Origin: an uncultured Bacteroidales bacterium
Lineage (GTDB): Bacteria > Bacteroidota > Bacteroidia > Bacteroidales > UBA932
Length of the DNA: 64,000 bases
Direction of reading: 5' to 3'
Assembly: GCA_944325445.1 (NCBI GenBank)
Contig: CALVAG010000001.1
Span: 228,926 to 292,925 of the forward strand
Made by a program: the position numbers and the translations under genes. Positions 37,612 to 46,444 of the stretch are shown here, piece by piece. Under the pieces are notes generated by a model. That model had not been told where the DNA came from. It searched no databases and saw only the letters and a program-made list of their open reading frames with translations. Numbering within the stretch: position 1 is the first letter of the stretch; the number at the start of each line of letters is the position of its first letter.

Positions 37612-39280
37612 TTATTCCAATCCCCGCACAGAGCCCTTTTTCGATGTAGACAGGTGAGTGCATAATAGTCTGGTCTAGCAGGTTCTCTCCCTTTGCATAG
37701 AGCGAGAAATTGCGGTTGAACCGGTATGTTACGTTTACTCCAAGGTTTATGTAGGATGGAGCGGAACATTCCGGATCGGAAAACCTTGTATCGTAGAGAT
37801 TCGTCTCGGATCTGAAGTTTATCGAAGTACCTATGCGGATTCTCTCCCTGAAGTTGTATTCCAACGCCAAATCCAACTCGGCAGGAGCATATCCGTAATG
37901 ATTGCCCGGCCGGTCGGCATTATCGTTGAAGAACGAGTAGGTGAATTTTGCATGACCGTTGAGCCGTTTGCTTACATAACCTGTCTCTATTCCCAATGAC
38001 AGGATGTCCGTTTCCGAATAAATCAGCGAAAGCGCGTTGTCGGAGCCGGAATTTATGAATTGCGGCAATCCGTCGACGCATGAATAATTTGCAAAAATAT
38101 CGTATGACAGGCGGCTCCGGATATTACCCTTGAATCCTGCCTGGAATGTGAAAGGGAGAGTCGTCGCGGTAAGGTCTGCCTGCCTGGAAATCCGCATGTT
38201 CGTCCCAAGCATTGAGAAGTAGCTGTTTATTCTGTTTCCGCCCCCGATTTCTCCATAAAGCCACATCTTCTCCCTTACAAGTTCGACCGAAGCCTTTGCG
38301 TTTATGAACACAGGATTGTGGAAATCATCTATGCCTGTCTTCTCTTTACTTTTATACTTTCCCGACAGTTTTACTCCTGCAAGCAGCATGAAACGTCCCT
38401 TTTCGAATCTGTATTGCGGCATTATTTCGAAAATGCCGTATCTGTAATCCTGTATGCCCGAATAGAAGGCGTTTTCGGAGTTCAACACTATCGTGAATTT
38501 GTTGTACCTGCCGAAATTAGGGCCGATTTCGACTCTTGCCGCAAAAAAATTCTCCTTAAGCGACATGATATCCATATCGCCTTTATCGGAAGTATGCCGG
38601 TAATCCAGATTTATGCTGTAGTTTATTTTTCTCGCGGCTTTGCTTATAGAATGGATTTTGGCAGATGCTTCAAGCATGTCGTATGAGTGAGAATGGGAAT
38701 TGTAATAGCTGCCGTTGCCTCCGGCGTATCCTATTGCTATCCTTAAAATATCGTTTTTCCAATATTTTGCATAACCGGCTCCTGCTTCGAACCTGGAATA
38801 GTCGGCAGGCGCCTTTTCCCCTTTTACGATTTCAGTCCCGCCCCTGTCCAATTCCGCAACGGGCAAATCTCCCCAGAATCCGGTGTATTCCGCATCTATG
38901 CTCAGAAAATTGCTCTTTTTGAGTTCGGGTTGAAAATAGAGCGCGGCTTCTGGGGTGAAAGGAAATGATACGCCTCCCTTCAGAAGTAACACCGGCCATT
39001 CGGACTCTGTCTGATTGTAAATTCTCGCAGATGCAATCGGTGTGAATTCGTAGAGATCTTTGTACGGTTTGTCGAAAATAGTATAGTTGAAATCCAATGC
39101 AAAATCTCTGAGCGAATCGGCGACATTTGTCTCGAGAGGCGATTTGTGAATATTCATCATCTTGCCGTCGAACTCCCTCGTAACTTCCAGTGTGGGGTCT
39201 ATTTTCTGTTGCGCCGAGAGCGCAAATGGTGTGATTGCTGCGATAAGCAGCGATATGACAGTTTTATACAGAATATTCAT
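37598..39280 (-). CDS. Outer-membrane beta-barrel protein partnered with TPR protein
   Basis: 560 residues. A signal peptide ends near FALSAQ. The rest alternates aromatic strands with short turns (YSINLDYRHTS, YNKFTIVLNSENAFYSG, SLYAKGENLLDQTIMHSPVY, ending IIVKF), resembling the barrel part of a TonB-dependent receptor without an obvious plug or TonB box. It lies 11 bases after the TPR gene. Such TPR/barrel pairs recur in Bacteroidota. Function unknown; outer-membrane transport or assembly is likely. Confidence 0.75.
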   Translation of the reverse strand: MNILYKTVISLLIAAITPFALSAQQKIDPTLEVTREFDGKMMNIHKSPLETNVADSLRDFALDFNYTIFDKPYKDLYEFTPIASARIYNQTESEWPVLLLKGGVSFPFTPEAALYFQPELKKSNFLSIDAEYTGFWGDLPVAELDRGGTEIVKGEKAPADYSRFEAGAGYAKYWKNDILRIAIGYAGGNGSYYNSHSHSYDMLEASAKIHSISKAARKINYSINLDYRHTSDKGDMDIMSLKENFFAARVEIGPNFGRYNKFTIVLNSENAFYSGIQDYRYGIFEIMPQYRFEKGRFMLLAGVKLSGKYKSKEKTGIDDFHNPVFINAKASVELVREKMWLYGEIGGGNRINSYFSMLGTNMRISRQADLTATTLPFTFQAGFKGNIRSRLSYDIFANYSCVDGLPQFINSGSDNALSLIYSETDILSLGIETGYVSKRLNGHAKFTYSFFNDNADRPGNHYGYAPAELDLALEYNFRERIRIGTSINFRSETNLYDTRFSDPECSAPSYINLGVNVTYRFNRNFSLYAKGENLLDQTIMHSPVYIEKGLCAGIGIIVKF

Positions 39281-39291
39281 TTCACTTTGTT

Positions 39292-42200
39292 TTATTGCAT
39301 TTTCTCCAATTCCGCAAGTTTTGCAAGACGCATCTTTACAATGCTTTTTATATCATCGTTCCCATTCGGGACATAATTGTCGAGAATACTTTCGAATGTG
39401 GCCTTCGCCTGGGCGATGTTGTCGCGTTCCACATATGAGTCTCCGAGCGTTATAAATGTTTTGGCCAGCCAGTATTGACTTACCGTTCCCGATTCCGACA
39501 TTTCAAATGTCAGATTCTCTACATCCTCGAAATTCCCGGCATCATAGGCATCGAGTACGAGAAGGTAAGAGGCCTCTGAACCGTAGTCGCTTCCCGGATC
39601 CAGTGCAACCTCCTTCAAAAGCGGAACAGCCTTCTCCCGTTCCGAGAGGGCAAGATAACTTTTGGCCGAATAGTAGTTCGCCAATTCTCTTTTCTCTTTT
39701 TCCAGATTCGTTATGTTTTTGAATTCTGCTGCCTGGTAGAGGCACTTTTCATACTCCTTGCACATGTAGTATGACTTGATTTTGCCAATCATGGCTTCAA
39801 TCCTGTTGTTGTCCAGCCTTGCAATCTTTTCGAGAGTTTCGTATGCCGCCGCAGCATCGGAATATTTCTGGAGCTTATATGAGAGCGCCGCATAGTTGAG
39901 CGTCGCCAATTCGGAGAATGATTCGTCTCCGGTCTCCATTACCTTGAAATAATATTCCGCCGCCTTTTCCGTCTTTCCCGATTTGTCGTAGCAGTCGGCT
40001 ATATAAAAACAGGCATTTGCCTTTTTTACCCCTTCCGGATACTTGCGCAGGTATGACAACAGCGCTTCCAATGCCCTGCTGCAATTTCCGCCGAGATATA
40101 TCTGTTCCGCGGAGTTGAACAGCATCGACTCCTTTTCATCCGCACTCTTTACCGATGACAGGCCTACGCTCTCAAGATAGGCAAGAAACTCTTCTGGTTT
40201 GTTCAGGCTCTGATAAATGCTCTCTATGCCCGAAAGGGCGCTCTGTCCCTCATCGCTTAAAGGATTCTTTTCCACTATGGTTTTGTAATATCCCAGCGCT
40301 GCGTCGTATTTCTGCCTGTTGGCATTTATCATTCCCATTTCGAGGAGCGATTTGTAATAATACGAACTGTCTTTAGGGTCGTTTATCAACTTTCCGAATA
40401 CAGGTTCGGCCCTCTCATCCTCTACATTCTGTACCAATGTGCGCCCAAGTTCGTACAGTGCCTGGGAGTATAGGGGAGATGCGGAATGTTCCGGCTTTGT
40501 CACCTCTTCTAAAAGTGCGCACTTCTTTTCATATTCGGAGAGCAGCCCGTATGCAATGGCTCCCTGAATTGCAGGGTAGAGATCGGAATACTCTTCTTCA
40601 ACTGCAATCCTTTCATATAGTTGAGATGCCGCATCGTAATTTTTGAGCATGAAATAAGAATCGGCCAATCTCGTTTCCGCTTCAAGGAAATATCTCATTT
40701 TCCCTGGAAAATTTATATACTTTGTGAAGTATTCCGCGGCTTTGTCGTATTGTCCCATTTTGAAATAATTATACCCCATATTATAGAATGACGTATAATA
40801 TTCTGGCGTCTGTCTGAATCTGGCGCTTTTCTGCAGGCCGTTCAGAACCGAAAGCGAAGCTGCATAATCGTCTTTTCTGTATAGAGATTCTGCAAGCCAA
40901 TAGTTTGAGAGGTTCTTTAATTCCGTATTGTAATATCCGTTTTCCGAAGAACTTTCAAGGAATGGTATGGCCGCAGTGTACGAACCGGAATTTATAAGTT
41001 CCAATCCTCTGAAAAATCGGGCTTTCTGCAGGTTGGCCATATCATTGCGGCTTTTGTTTCTGATTTTGTTAAGCACTCCGATTGCCTCGTTGTAATTTCC
41101 GTTGATAAGGAATGAGGTCGCCATATAACTATGGACTTCATCCCAACGTCCCGTAGAGCTGTATCGCGACAGATATTCTTCGAAAGGTTTGATATCCCGG
41201 CTTAAATCGAAACAGAGTTTTGCGTAGTTGAACATGGCATCTTCCTGAATCTCTTTGTCGAAACTGCATTCCGAGGCTATTTTAAAGGCTTCCAGTGCAT
41301 TGTGTTTGTTTTTTAGCTGGATGTAGCTTTGCCCCAGGTGATATGCCGCATTCTGCCCGAGCGAGTCTGCCGATGAAGCTATCTGCGAAAAGGAATCTGT
41401 CGCGCCTTCGTAATTCTTGAGGGTGTAGGAGATCATTCCCGAATAAAATATGTCGCTTTCAGACATCCGTCCGCCGTTAAGCGAGTATAGTTCAAAATAG
41501 TATTTTGCCTGATCCGGCCTGTCAAGCCCGAAGTAAGCTTCTGATATGATTCTCGCTACCTTGTATTTGTAGGCGGCATCTATTTCATCGTAGACTGCAT
41601 GCCCGTTCTCTATTACATAATCGTAATTTTTGAGCAGAAATTCGCTCTCTAAAATGTGATATGAGCTGTAAAGCCTGTATCTTTCATCCTTCATGGCCCT
41701 TTTGAAAAGAGGGATGGCCTTGTCGAAATCTCTGTTTATGTAATTGATATATCCGGAATAATAGAGGGCCGGGAAAAGGTATGGCGAACTGCCCTTTTTG
41801 GTGATTTCCGCAAAATCCGATCCTGCTTCCCCGTTATTGCCCATTCTCATCTGGCAATAGCCTTTTCTGAAATGGAATTCGTCTCTTTGCCCTTTGTACA
41901 GATCTTTTACCGGTATGGATGAAAAGAGTTTTGCGGCCTCTGAATACTCTTCCCTGTCGAAATGGGCTATTGCACATTCGAACAGCATTTGGGGAATCAG
42001 CGGCGACTCCTTGAATTTTTTCCGGTACTCGTCTATAACTCCTTCCGGATTCGGAATATCCAGTCTGATGAGCGACAATACCTTATATCCCTCTTCCATC
42101 CATTTGGCGTCATTGCCGCGCTCCGGAGGTTCCGTCAGCAGCGTGCTGCTGTAAAATCCTTTTTTATAGAGAGTTTTTCTGTCGGGCCTTATGTTATCGT

Positions 42201-42297
42201 TGTTTCTGGCGGAAATATTTGTACCGGACAGCAGTGCAAAGGTCGCAAATGCGGCCGCAATCAAAATTTTTTTAGAAAAGGGGGGAAAGCTGTTCAT
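39292..42297 (-). CDS. Large tetratricopeptide-repeat protein
   Basis: 1001 residues. A signal-like hydrophobic N terminus (residues 9-24) is followed by many helical TPR/Sel1-like repeats with A..Y.....Y....P spacing: for example EYSEAAKLFSSI, DFDKAIPLFKRA, KHNALEAFKIA, QYDKAAEYFTKY and EKAAEYYFKV. TPR superhelices bind partner proteins; it probably faces the periplasm. It is divergent from ftsE, with back-to-back -7 cores between them, and precedes the barrel gene by 11 bases. Confidence 0.85.
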   Translation of the reverse strand: MNSFPPFSKKILIAAAFATFALLSGTNISARNNDNIRPDRKTLYKKGFYSSTLLTEPPERGNDAKWMEEGYKVLSLIRLDIPNPEGVIDEYRKKFKESPLIPQMLFECAIAHFDREEYSEAAKLFSSIPVKDLYKGQRDEFHFRKGYCQMRMGNNGEAGSDFAEITKKGSSPYLFPALYYSGYINYINRDFDKAIPLFKRAMKDERYRLYSSYHILESEFLLKNYDYVIENGHAVYDEIDAAYKYKVARIISEAYFGLDRPDQAKYYFELYSLNGGRMSESDIFYSGMISYTLKNYEGATDSFSQIASSADSLGQNAAYHLGQSYIQLKNKHNALEAFKIASECSFDKEIQEDAMFNYAKLCFDLSRDIKPFEEYLSRYSSTGRWDEVHSYMATSFLINGNYNEAIGVLNKIRNKSRNDMANLQKARFFRGLELINSGSYTAAIPFLESSSENGYYNTELKNLSNYWLAESLYRKDDYAASLSVLNGLQKSARFRQTPEYYTSFYNMGYNYFKMGQYDKAAEYFTKYINFPGKMRYFLEAETRLADSYFMLKNYDAASQLYERIAVEEEYSDLYPAIQGAIAYGLLSEYEKKCALLEEVTKPEHSASPLYSQALYELGRTLVQNVEDERAEPVFGKLINDPKDSSYYYKSLLEMGMINANRQKYDAALGYYKTIVEKNPLSDEGQSALSGIESIYQSLNKPEEFLAYLESVGLSSVKSADEKESMLFNSAEQIYLGGNCSRALEALLSYLRKYPEGVKKANACFYIADCYDKSGKTEKAAEYYFKVMETGDESFSELATLNYAALSYKLQKYSDAAAAYETLEKIARLDNNRIEAMIGKIKSYYMCKEYEKCLYQAAEFKNITNLEKEKRELANYYSAKSYLALSEREKAVPLLKEVALDPGSDYGSEASYLLVLDAYDAGNFEDVENLTFEMSESGTVSQYWLAKTFITLGDSYVERDNIAQAKATFESILDNYVPNGNDDIKSIVKMRLAKLAELEKMQ

Positions 42298-42322
42298 CTT
42301 TTCTCGTTAGTTATAACCGGAG

Positions 42323-42330
42323 CAAATTTA
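42323..42330 (-). promoter_or_regulatory. -7 promoter core for the TPR gene
   Basis: Minus-strand TAAATTTG matches the core 25 bases before the TPR ATG. No -33 TTG is clear. Confidence 0.4.
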
Positions 42331-42341
42331 GAAATAAATAG

Positions 42342-42349
42342 TAAATTTG
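42342..42349 (+). promoter_or_regulatory. -7 promoter core for ftsE
   Basis: Plus-strand TAAATTTG lies 31 bases before the ATG at 42381 and only 11 bases from the oppositely facing core at 42323-42330. Confidence 0.4.
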
Positions 42350-42380
42350 TACCTTGATAACAGGTCTAATCTATCTTCCG

Positions 42381-43124
42381 ATGAAAGAGAGAGCGAACAA
42401 CAAATTTATTTTAAACGGCGATGAGCCGCTTATAGAGTTCCAGGGGGTGGATATCGTAAACGATACGAATCTTGTCCTGAGCAATATTTCGTTTACGGTC
42501 GATAGCGGCGAGTTCATCTATCTGGTGGGGAAAGTAGGCAGCGGAAAAAGTTCTATAATAAAGACTATCATTGCAGAATTGCCGCTGACTTCAGGTTTCG
42601 CGAGGGTAGGAGAGTATGATTTGGGCAGGATAAAGCGCAAGCAGATACCTTTTCTGAGGCGCAAGATAGGAGTGGTCTTTCAGGATTTCCAGTTATTGAT
42701 GGACAGAAGCGTAGAGCGGAACCTGCTCTTTGTGCTCGAGGCGACAGGGTGGAAAAACGGGGGCGAGATGAATGACAAGGTGGCGCAGGTGCTCGAAATG
42801 GTCGGTATGGAGACAAAGGCACATAAAATGCCTCATCAGCTCTCCGGAGGCGAGCAGCAGCGAATAGTAATAGCGCGCGCCCTGCTGAATGACCCACAGC
42901 TTATATTGGCCGATGAACCTACGGGAAATCTCGACCCGGATACTGCGATAGAGATTATGGACCTTTTTACAAAGATTCATCGGGAGCAGAAACCCGCTCT
43001 CATAATGGTGACCCATAACAGAGAGCTGGTAAAGAGGTATCCTGCGAGGACGATGATATGTGAAAACGAGACGCTCTCCGAACTGGATATGGAGATAGAG
43101 GTGAACTTCAGTGAAATATTTTGA
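42381..43124 (+). CDS. ftsE: FtsE-like ABC transporter ATPase
   Basis: 247 residues from the ATG at 42381; an in-frame start at 42354 lies just after the -7 core and is unlikely. Walker [10 protein letters not shown] near 46, Q-loop FQDFQLL, signature LSGGEQQR and Walker [13 protein letters not shown] are present. [16 protein letters not shown] and [18 protein letters not shown] are FtsE-like. FtsE with FtsX controls wall hydrolases at division; no ftsX adjoins. The stop overlaps the nth start by 4 bases. Confidence 0.9.
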   Translation: MKERANNKFILNGDEPLIEFQGVDIVNDTNLVLSNISFTVDSGEFIYLVGKVGSGKSSIIKTIIAELPLTSGFARVGEYDLGRIKRKQIPFLRRKIGVVFQDFQLLMDRSVERNLLFVLEATGWKNGGEMNDKVAQVLEMVGMETKAHKMPHQLSGGEQQRIVIARALLNDPQLILADEPTGNLDPDTAIEIMDLFTKIHREQKPALIMVTHNRELVKRYPARTMICENETLSELDMEIEVNFSEIF

Positions 43125-43762
43125 TTTTTGGTCTGGTGAACGGCGATAGCGCGAAAATAATGCGATGGTTCAGGGAGAATATGTCCGGGGCCAAAAGCGA
43201 GCTGAACTTTAAAAGCCCGTATGAACTTATCGTGGCGGTAATATTGTCGGCCCAATGTACAGACAAGAGGGTCAATATGGTCACTCCCGATTTTTTCAAA
43301 CATTATCCCACTCTCGATTCGCTTTCCAAAGCCTCTTTCGATGAGGTGCTGCAACTTATAAAATCCATCTCTTTCCCCAACAATAAGGCCAGGCATCTTA
43401 TAGGCATGGCAAAGATGGTAACGGATGAATTCGGGGGAGAGGTGCCGTCGCAGGTCGGACAGCTCGAAAGATTGCCGGGAGTAGGCAGAAAGACGGCCAA
43501 TGTGGTCGCATCCATAATTTACGGTGCTCCGGTAATAGCCGTGGATACGCATGTGTTCAGGGTCGCCCATCGTCTCGGTTTTTCCGACGGGAAAAATCCT
43601 CTTGAGGTTGAAGAAGACCTCAATAGAATAATACCTCTCGAAGAGAGGGCCGATGCGCATCATTGGCTGATATTGCATGGCAGGTATGTATGTACGGCCC
43701 GCAAGCCAAAATGTGCGGAGTGCGGCATATCGGAATATTGTCCGTCCAGAGGAAGGGTGTAA
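43121..43762 (+). CDS. nth: Endonuclease III (DNA glycosylase/AP lyase)
   Basis: 213 residues, starting at a TTG that overlaps the ftsE TGA (TTGA). GTG at 43136 and ATG at 43160 are alternatives; the length before WFREN favours the TTG. The helix-hairpin-helix LPGVGRKTANVV contains the catalytic Lys; the catalytic Asp is in AVDTHVFR. Four cysteines (C-x6-C-x2-C-x5-C) near the C terminus hold a 4Fe-4S cluster. It removes oxidised pyrimidines in base-excision repair. Confidence 0.93.
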   Translation: MIFGLVNGDSAKIMRWFRENMSGAKSELNFKSPYELIVAVILSAQCTDKRVNMVTPDFFKHYPTLDSLSKASFDEVLQLIKSISFPNNKARHLIGMAKMVTDEFGGEVPSQVGQLERLPGVGRKTANVVASIIYGAPVIAVDTHVFRVAHRLGFSDGKNPLEVEEDLNRIIPLEERADAHHWLILHGRYVCTARKPKCAECGISEYCPSRGRV

Positions 43763-43766
43763 ATTC

Positions 43767-44714
43767 ATGAAAATCGAAGAGTATCGCGACAAACTCAATG
43801 ATTTCGTCTCTTTTATGAGGCTTGAAAGAGCGCTTTCGGAAAATACGATCGATGCATATCGCAGCGATCTGGAGCAATTTTTCGATTTTTTGGGCTCTCC
43901 GGAGAAATATGGTTCCGGGCTGCCCCCATTGAGCGACCCGTCTGAAGCGGATGATAAATATCTGTCGGAATTTCTGGATATTGAGTTTTATAAAGGCATT
44001 TCAAAAAGAAGCCAGGCCCGTAAGATAAGTTCGGTAAGGGCATTTTACAGGTATCTCGAGAGTGAGAATAATCCGTGCGACAGCATAGAGTCCCCGAAGC
44101 TGACGCGTTATCTTCCTGATGTCCTGTCTGTAAATGAGATAGTGGCGATTCTCGATTCGGTGGAACTTACCTCGTATGAGGGAGTGAGGAACAGGGCAAT
44201 GCTGGAGATGCTTTACTCATGCGGCCTGAGGGCAAGCGAACTCGTGAATCTCAGACTGGGAGATCTCTTTTTCAAGGATTCGTTTATAAGGGTTATGGGA
44301 AAAGGGGACAAACAACGGCTCGTGCCGGTTTGCGACAAAGCCATGGAGGCTGTCAATAATTATATTCCGGAAAGGTGGAGCCTCGTGCAGCATTGTATGG
44401 AAAAGGGTATGAAAAAGGTAGATAACGAGATCCTTTTTTTGAACCGGCGCGGCGGAAAACTTACAAGGGAGATGCTTTTTACCATTGTAAAGCGTCAGGC
44501 GGAGAAGGCGGGAATAACGAAAAGGATTTCGCCCCATACTTTCCGCCATTCGTTTGCGACTCACCTTGTGGAGAACGGGGCGGATTTGAGGGTCGTTCAG
44601 GATATGCTGGGCCATTCCAGCATATTGACTACCGAGATATATACCCATGTGAGCGGTAAAAAGTGGCAGAGGAATATTCTCGACCACCATCCGTTGAATG
44701 GCATAAAAAGATAA
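43767..44714 (+). CDS. Tyrosine recombinase XerC/XerD
   Basis: 315 residues from the ATG at 43767, 4 bases after nth. The N-terminal SAM-like domain starts MKIEEYRDKLNDFVSFMRLERALS. Catalytic residues of tyrosine recombinases are visible: Arg in SCGLRASELVNL, HTFRHSFATHLVENG (His, Arg), DMLGHSSILTTEIYTH (His, Tyr). It resolves chromosome dimers at dif with its partner. XerD is more likely than XerC, but this is not certain. Its position in a housekeeping operon argues against a mobile-element integrase. Confidence 0.9.
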   Translation: MKIEEYRDKLNDFVSFMRLERALSENTIDAYRSDLEQFFDFLGSPEKYGSGLPPLSDPSEADDKYLSEFLDIEFYKGISKRSQARKISSVRAFYRYLESENNPCDSIESPKLTRYLPDVLSVNEIVAILDSVELTSYEGVRNRAMLEMLYSCGLRASELVNLRLGDLFFKDSFIRVMGKGDKQRLVPVCDKAMEAVNNYIPERWSLVQHCMEKGMKKVDNEILFLNRRGGKLTREMLFTIVKRQAEKAGITKRISPHTFRHSFATHLVENGADLRVVQDMLGHSSILTTEIYTHVSGKKWQRNILDHHPLNGIKR

Positions 44715-44745
44715 CGCAGCAGTTTGCCATTGTAATACAAAAGTA

Positions 44746-46350
44746 TTATTCCCACTCTATAGTAGCCGGCGGCTTGGACGAAATATCGTAAACAACCCTG
44801 TTTACGCCTTTTACCCGATTTATGATCTCGTTCGAAACTTTTGCCAGGAAATCATACGGAAGGTGGACCCAGTCTGCTGTCATGCCGTCGTTTGAGGTTA
44901 CGGCTCTTAAAGCTATGGTATATTCATATGTCCTTTCATCTCCCATGACACCGACGCTTTTTATGGGGAGTAAAATGGTGCCGGCCTGCCATACGGCATC
45001 GTATAGCGGAATTCTTTCGCCTTTTTCCCTCTTGCGGGCAAGGGAGGCGGCATATCCGTTGGATGCGGCCGGAAGTTCCGTCATATAGGAATTGAGATTG
45101 TCGATATATATTTTGTCCGCCTCTTTGAGTATTTCGAGTTTTTCGCGGGTTACTTCCCCGAGTATCCTGATTCCCAGTCCGGGCCCGGGAAACGGATGTC
45201 TGGCGACAAGTTCTTTCTTTATGCCGAGCGCGATGCCTACCCTGCGCACCTCATCCTTGAAGAGAGAGCGCAACGGCTCTACCACCTTGAGCTGCATCTC
45301 CTTTGGCAGGCCTCCTACATTGTGGTGCGATTTTATCGTAGCGGACGGGCCTTTGACAGAGCAGCTCTCTATTACGTCGGGATAGATCGTGCCCTGTGCA
45401 AGCCATTTTGCGTTTTTTACCTTTTTGGCCTCTGTGTCGAAGACTTCTATGAATGTTTTTCCTATGGCTTTCCTTTTGCCTTCCGGGTCAGATATGCCGG
45501 AAAGAGCCTTGAGAAAGAGTCCGGAAGCATCTACTCCTGTTACGTTCAGTCCCATGTCTTTGTATGAGGAGAGGACATTGCTGAACTCGTCTTTTCTGAG
45601 CAATCCGTTGTCTACAAAAATGCAGTGCAGGTTTTTCCCGATGGCCTTATTGAGCAGAACGGCCGCGACCGTAGAGTCCACTCCTCCGCTCAGCCCGAGT
45701 ATCACGCTGTCATTTCCCAATTTGTTCCGCAATTCCGAAATCGTGCTTTCGATGAATGAATCTGGCGTCCATTCTCCATGACACCGGCATACGGAAAAGA
45801 GAAAGTTTTTAATCATTTCACCGCCCATTTCGGAATGGAAAACTTCAGGATGGAACTGGAATGCATATGTCTCCTCTCCCTTTATTTTGTATGCGGCATA
45901 TTTTACATCCGAAGTGGAGGCAATGAGTTCCGCCCCTTCCGGAAGCCTGTTGATGGAATCCCCGTGGCTCATCCAGACTTGTGATTCCTGCGGGATATCT
46001 TTAAATACGGGCGATTGGGTCTCCTTGATTGTCAGCAGCGCCCTTCCATACTCTCTGGTAGAGGAGGCGTTTACCTCTCCGCCGCAATGGTGAGCTATAT
46101 ATTGCGCCCCGTAGCAGATAGCAAGCAAAGGTATCCTGCCTTTGATTCGAGACAAATCTATTTGAGGCGCCCGGGCGTCCCTTACAGAATACGGACTGCC
46201 GCTCATTATGACTCCCTTTACTGTATCGTCCAATTCAGGTATGTTGTTATACGGGTGAATTTCGCAATATACATTGAACTCCCTGACTCTTCTGCCTATA
46301 ATCTGGGTGAACTGCGAACCGAAATCAAGAATGATTATCTTTTCTGTCAT
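44746..46350 (-). CDS. guaA: GMP synthase (glutamine-hydrolysing)
   Basis: 534 residues. The N-terminal class I glutaminase domain has the nucleophile in [13 protein letters not shown] (Cys79) and the [11 protein letters not shown]is/Glu pair. The ATP-pyrophosphatase domain begins with the P-loop [10 protein letters not shown] near residue 220. The C-terminal dimerisation domain ends PPATIEWE. It converts XMP to GMP, feeding gmk. It is divergent from typA. Confidence 0.97.
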   Translation of the reverse strand: MTEKIIILDFGSQFTQIIGRRVREFNVYCEIHPYNNIPELDDTVKGVIMSGSPYSVRDARAPQIDLSRIKGRIPLLAICYGAQYIAHHCGGEVNASSTREYGRALLTIKETQSPVFKDIPQESQVWMSHGDSINRLPEGAELIASTSDVKYAAYKIKGEETYAFQFHPEVFHSEMGGEMIKNFLFSVCRCHGEWTPDSFIESTISELRNKLGNDSVILGLSGGVDSTVAAVLLNKAIGKNLHCIFVDNGLLRKDEFSNVLSSYKDMGLNVTGVDASGLFLKALSGISDPEGKRKAIGKTFIEVFDTEAKKVKNAKWLAQGTIYPDVIESCSVKGPSATIKSHHNVGGLPKEMQLKVVEPLRSLFKDEVRRVGIALGIKKELVARHPFPGPGLGIRILGEVTREKLEILKEADKIYIDNLNSYMTELPAASNGYAASLARKREKGERIPLYDAVWQAGTILLPIKSVGVMGDERTYEYTIALRAVTSNDGMTADWVHLPYDFLAKVSNEIINRVKGVNRVVYDISSKPPATIEWE

Positions 46351-46397
46351 GCCTGCACTAATTAAAATATCTTTCAGATGGAATGAAAAACAGAAAA

Positions 46398-46405
46398 CAA
46401 AAGTA
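46398..46405 (-). promoter_or_regulatory. -7 promoter core for guaA
   Basis: Minus-strand TACTTTTG fits TAnnTTTG, 47 bases before the guaA ATG. No -33 TTG was found. Confidence 0.4.
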
Positions 46406-46426
46406 CGACAAAAAAATAATTATTTA

Positions 46427-46436
46427 TATTTTTGCA
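46427..46436 (+). promoter_or_regulatory. -7 promoter core for typA
   Basis: TATTTTTGCA matches the core plus CA, leaving only about 8 bases before the ATG at 46445, so the leader would be very short or the site is not used. Confidence 0.35.
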
Positions 46437-46444
46437 GCCGAATT

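Noticed and set aside
43767..44714. Recombinase as an integrase of a mobile element
   Set aside because: It lies in an ftsE-nth operon with no att-like repeats, excisionase or foreign composition nearby; it is a chromosomal Xer protein.
46274..46444. N-terminal extension of typA
   Set aside because: It would read through the guaA start, and the extra 57 residues lack similarity to BipA. The ATG at 46445 begins exactly at the conserved GTPase domain.
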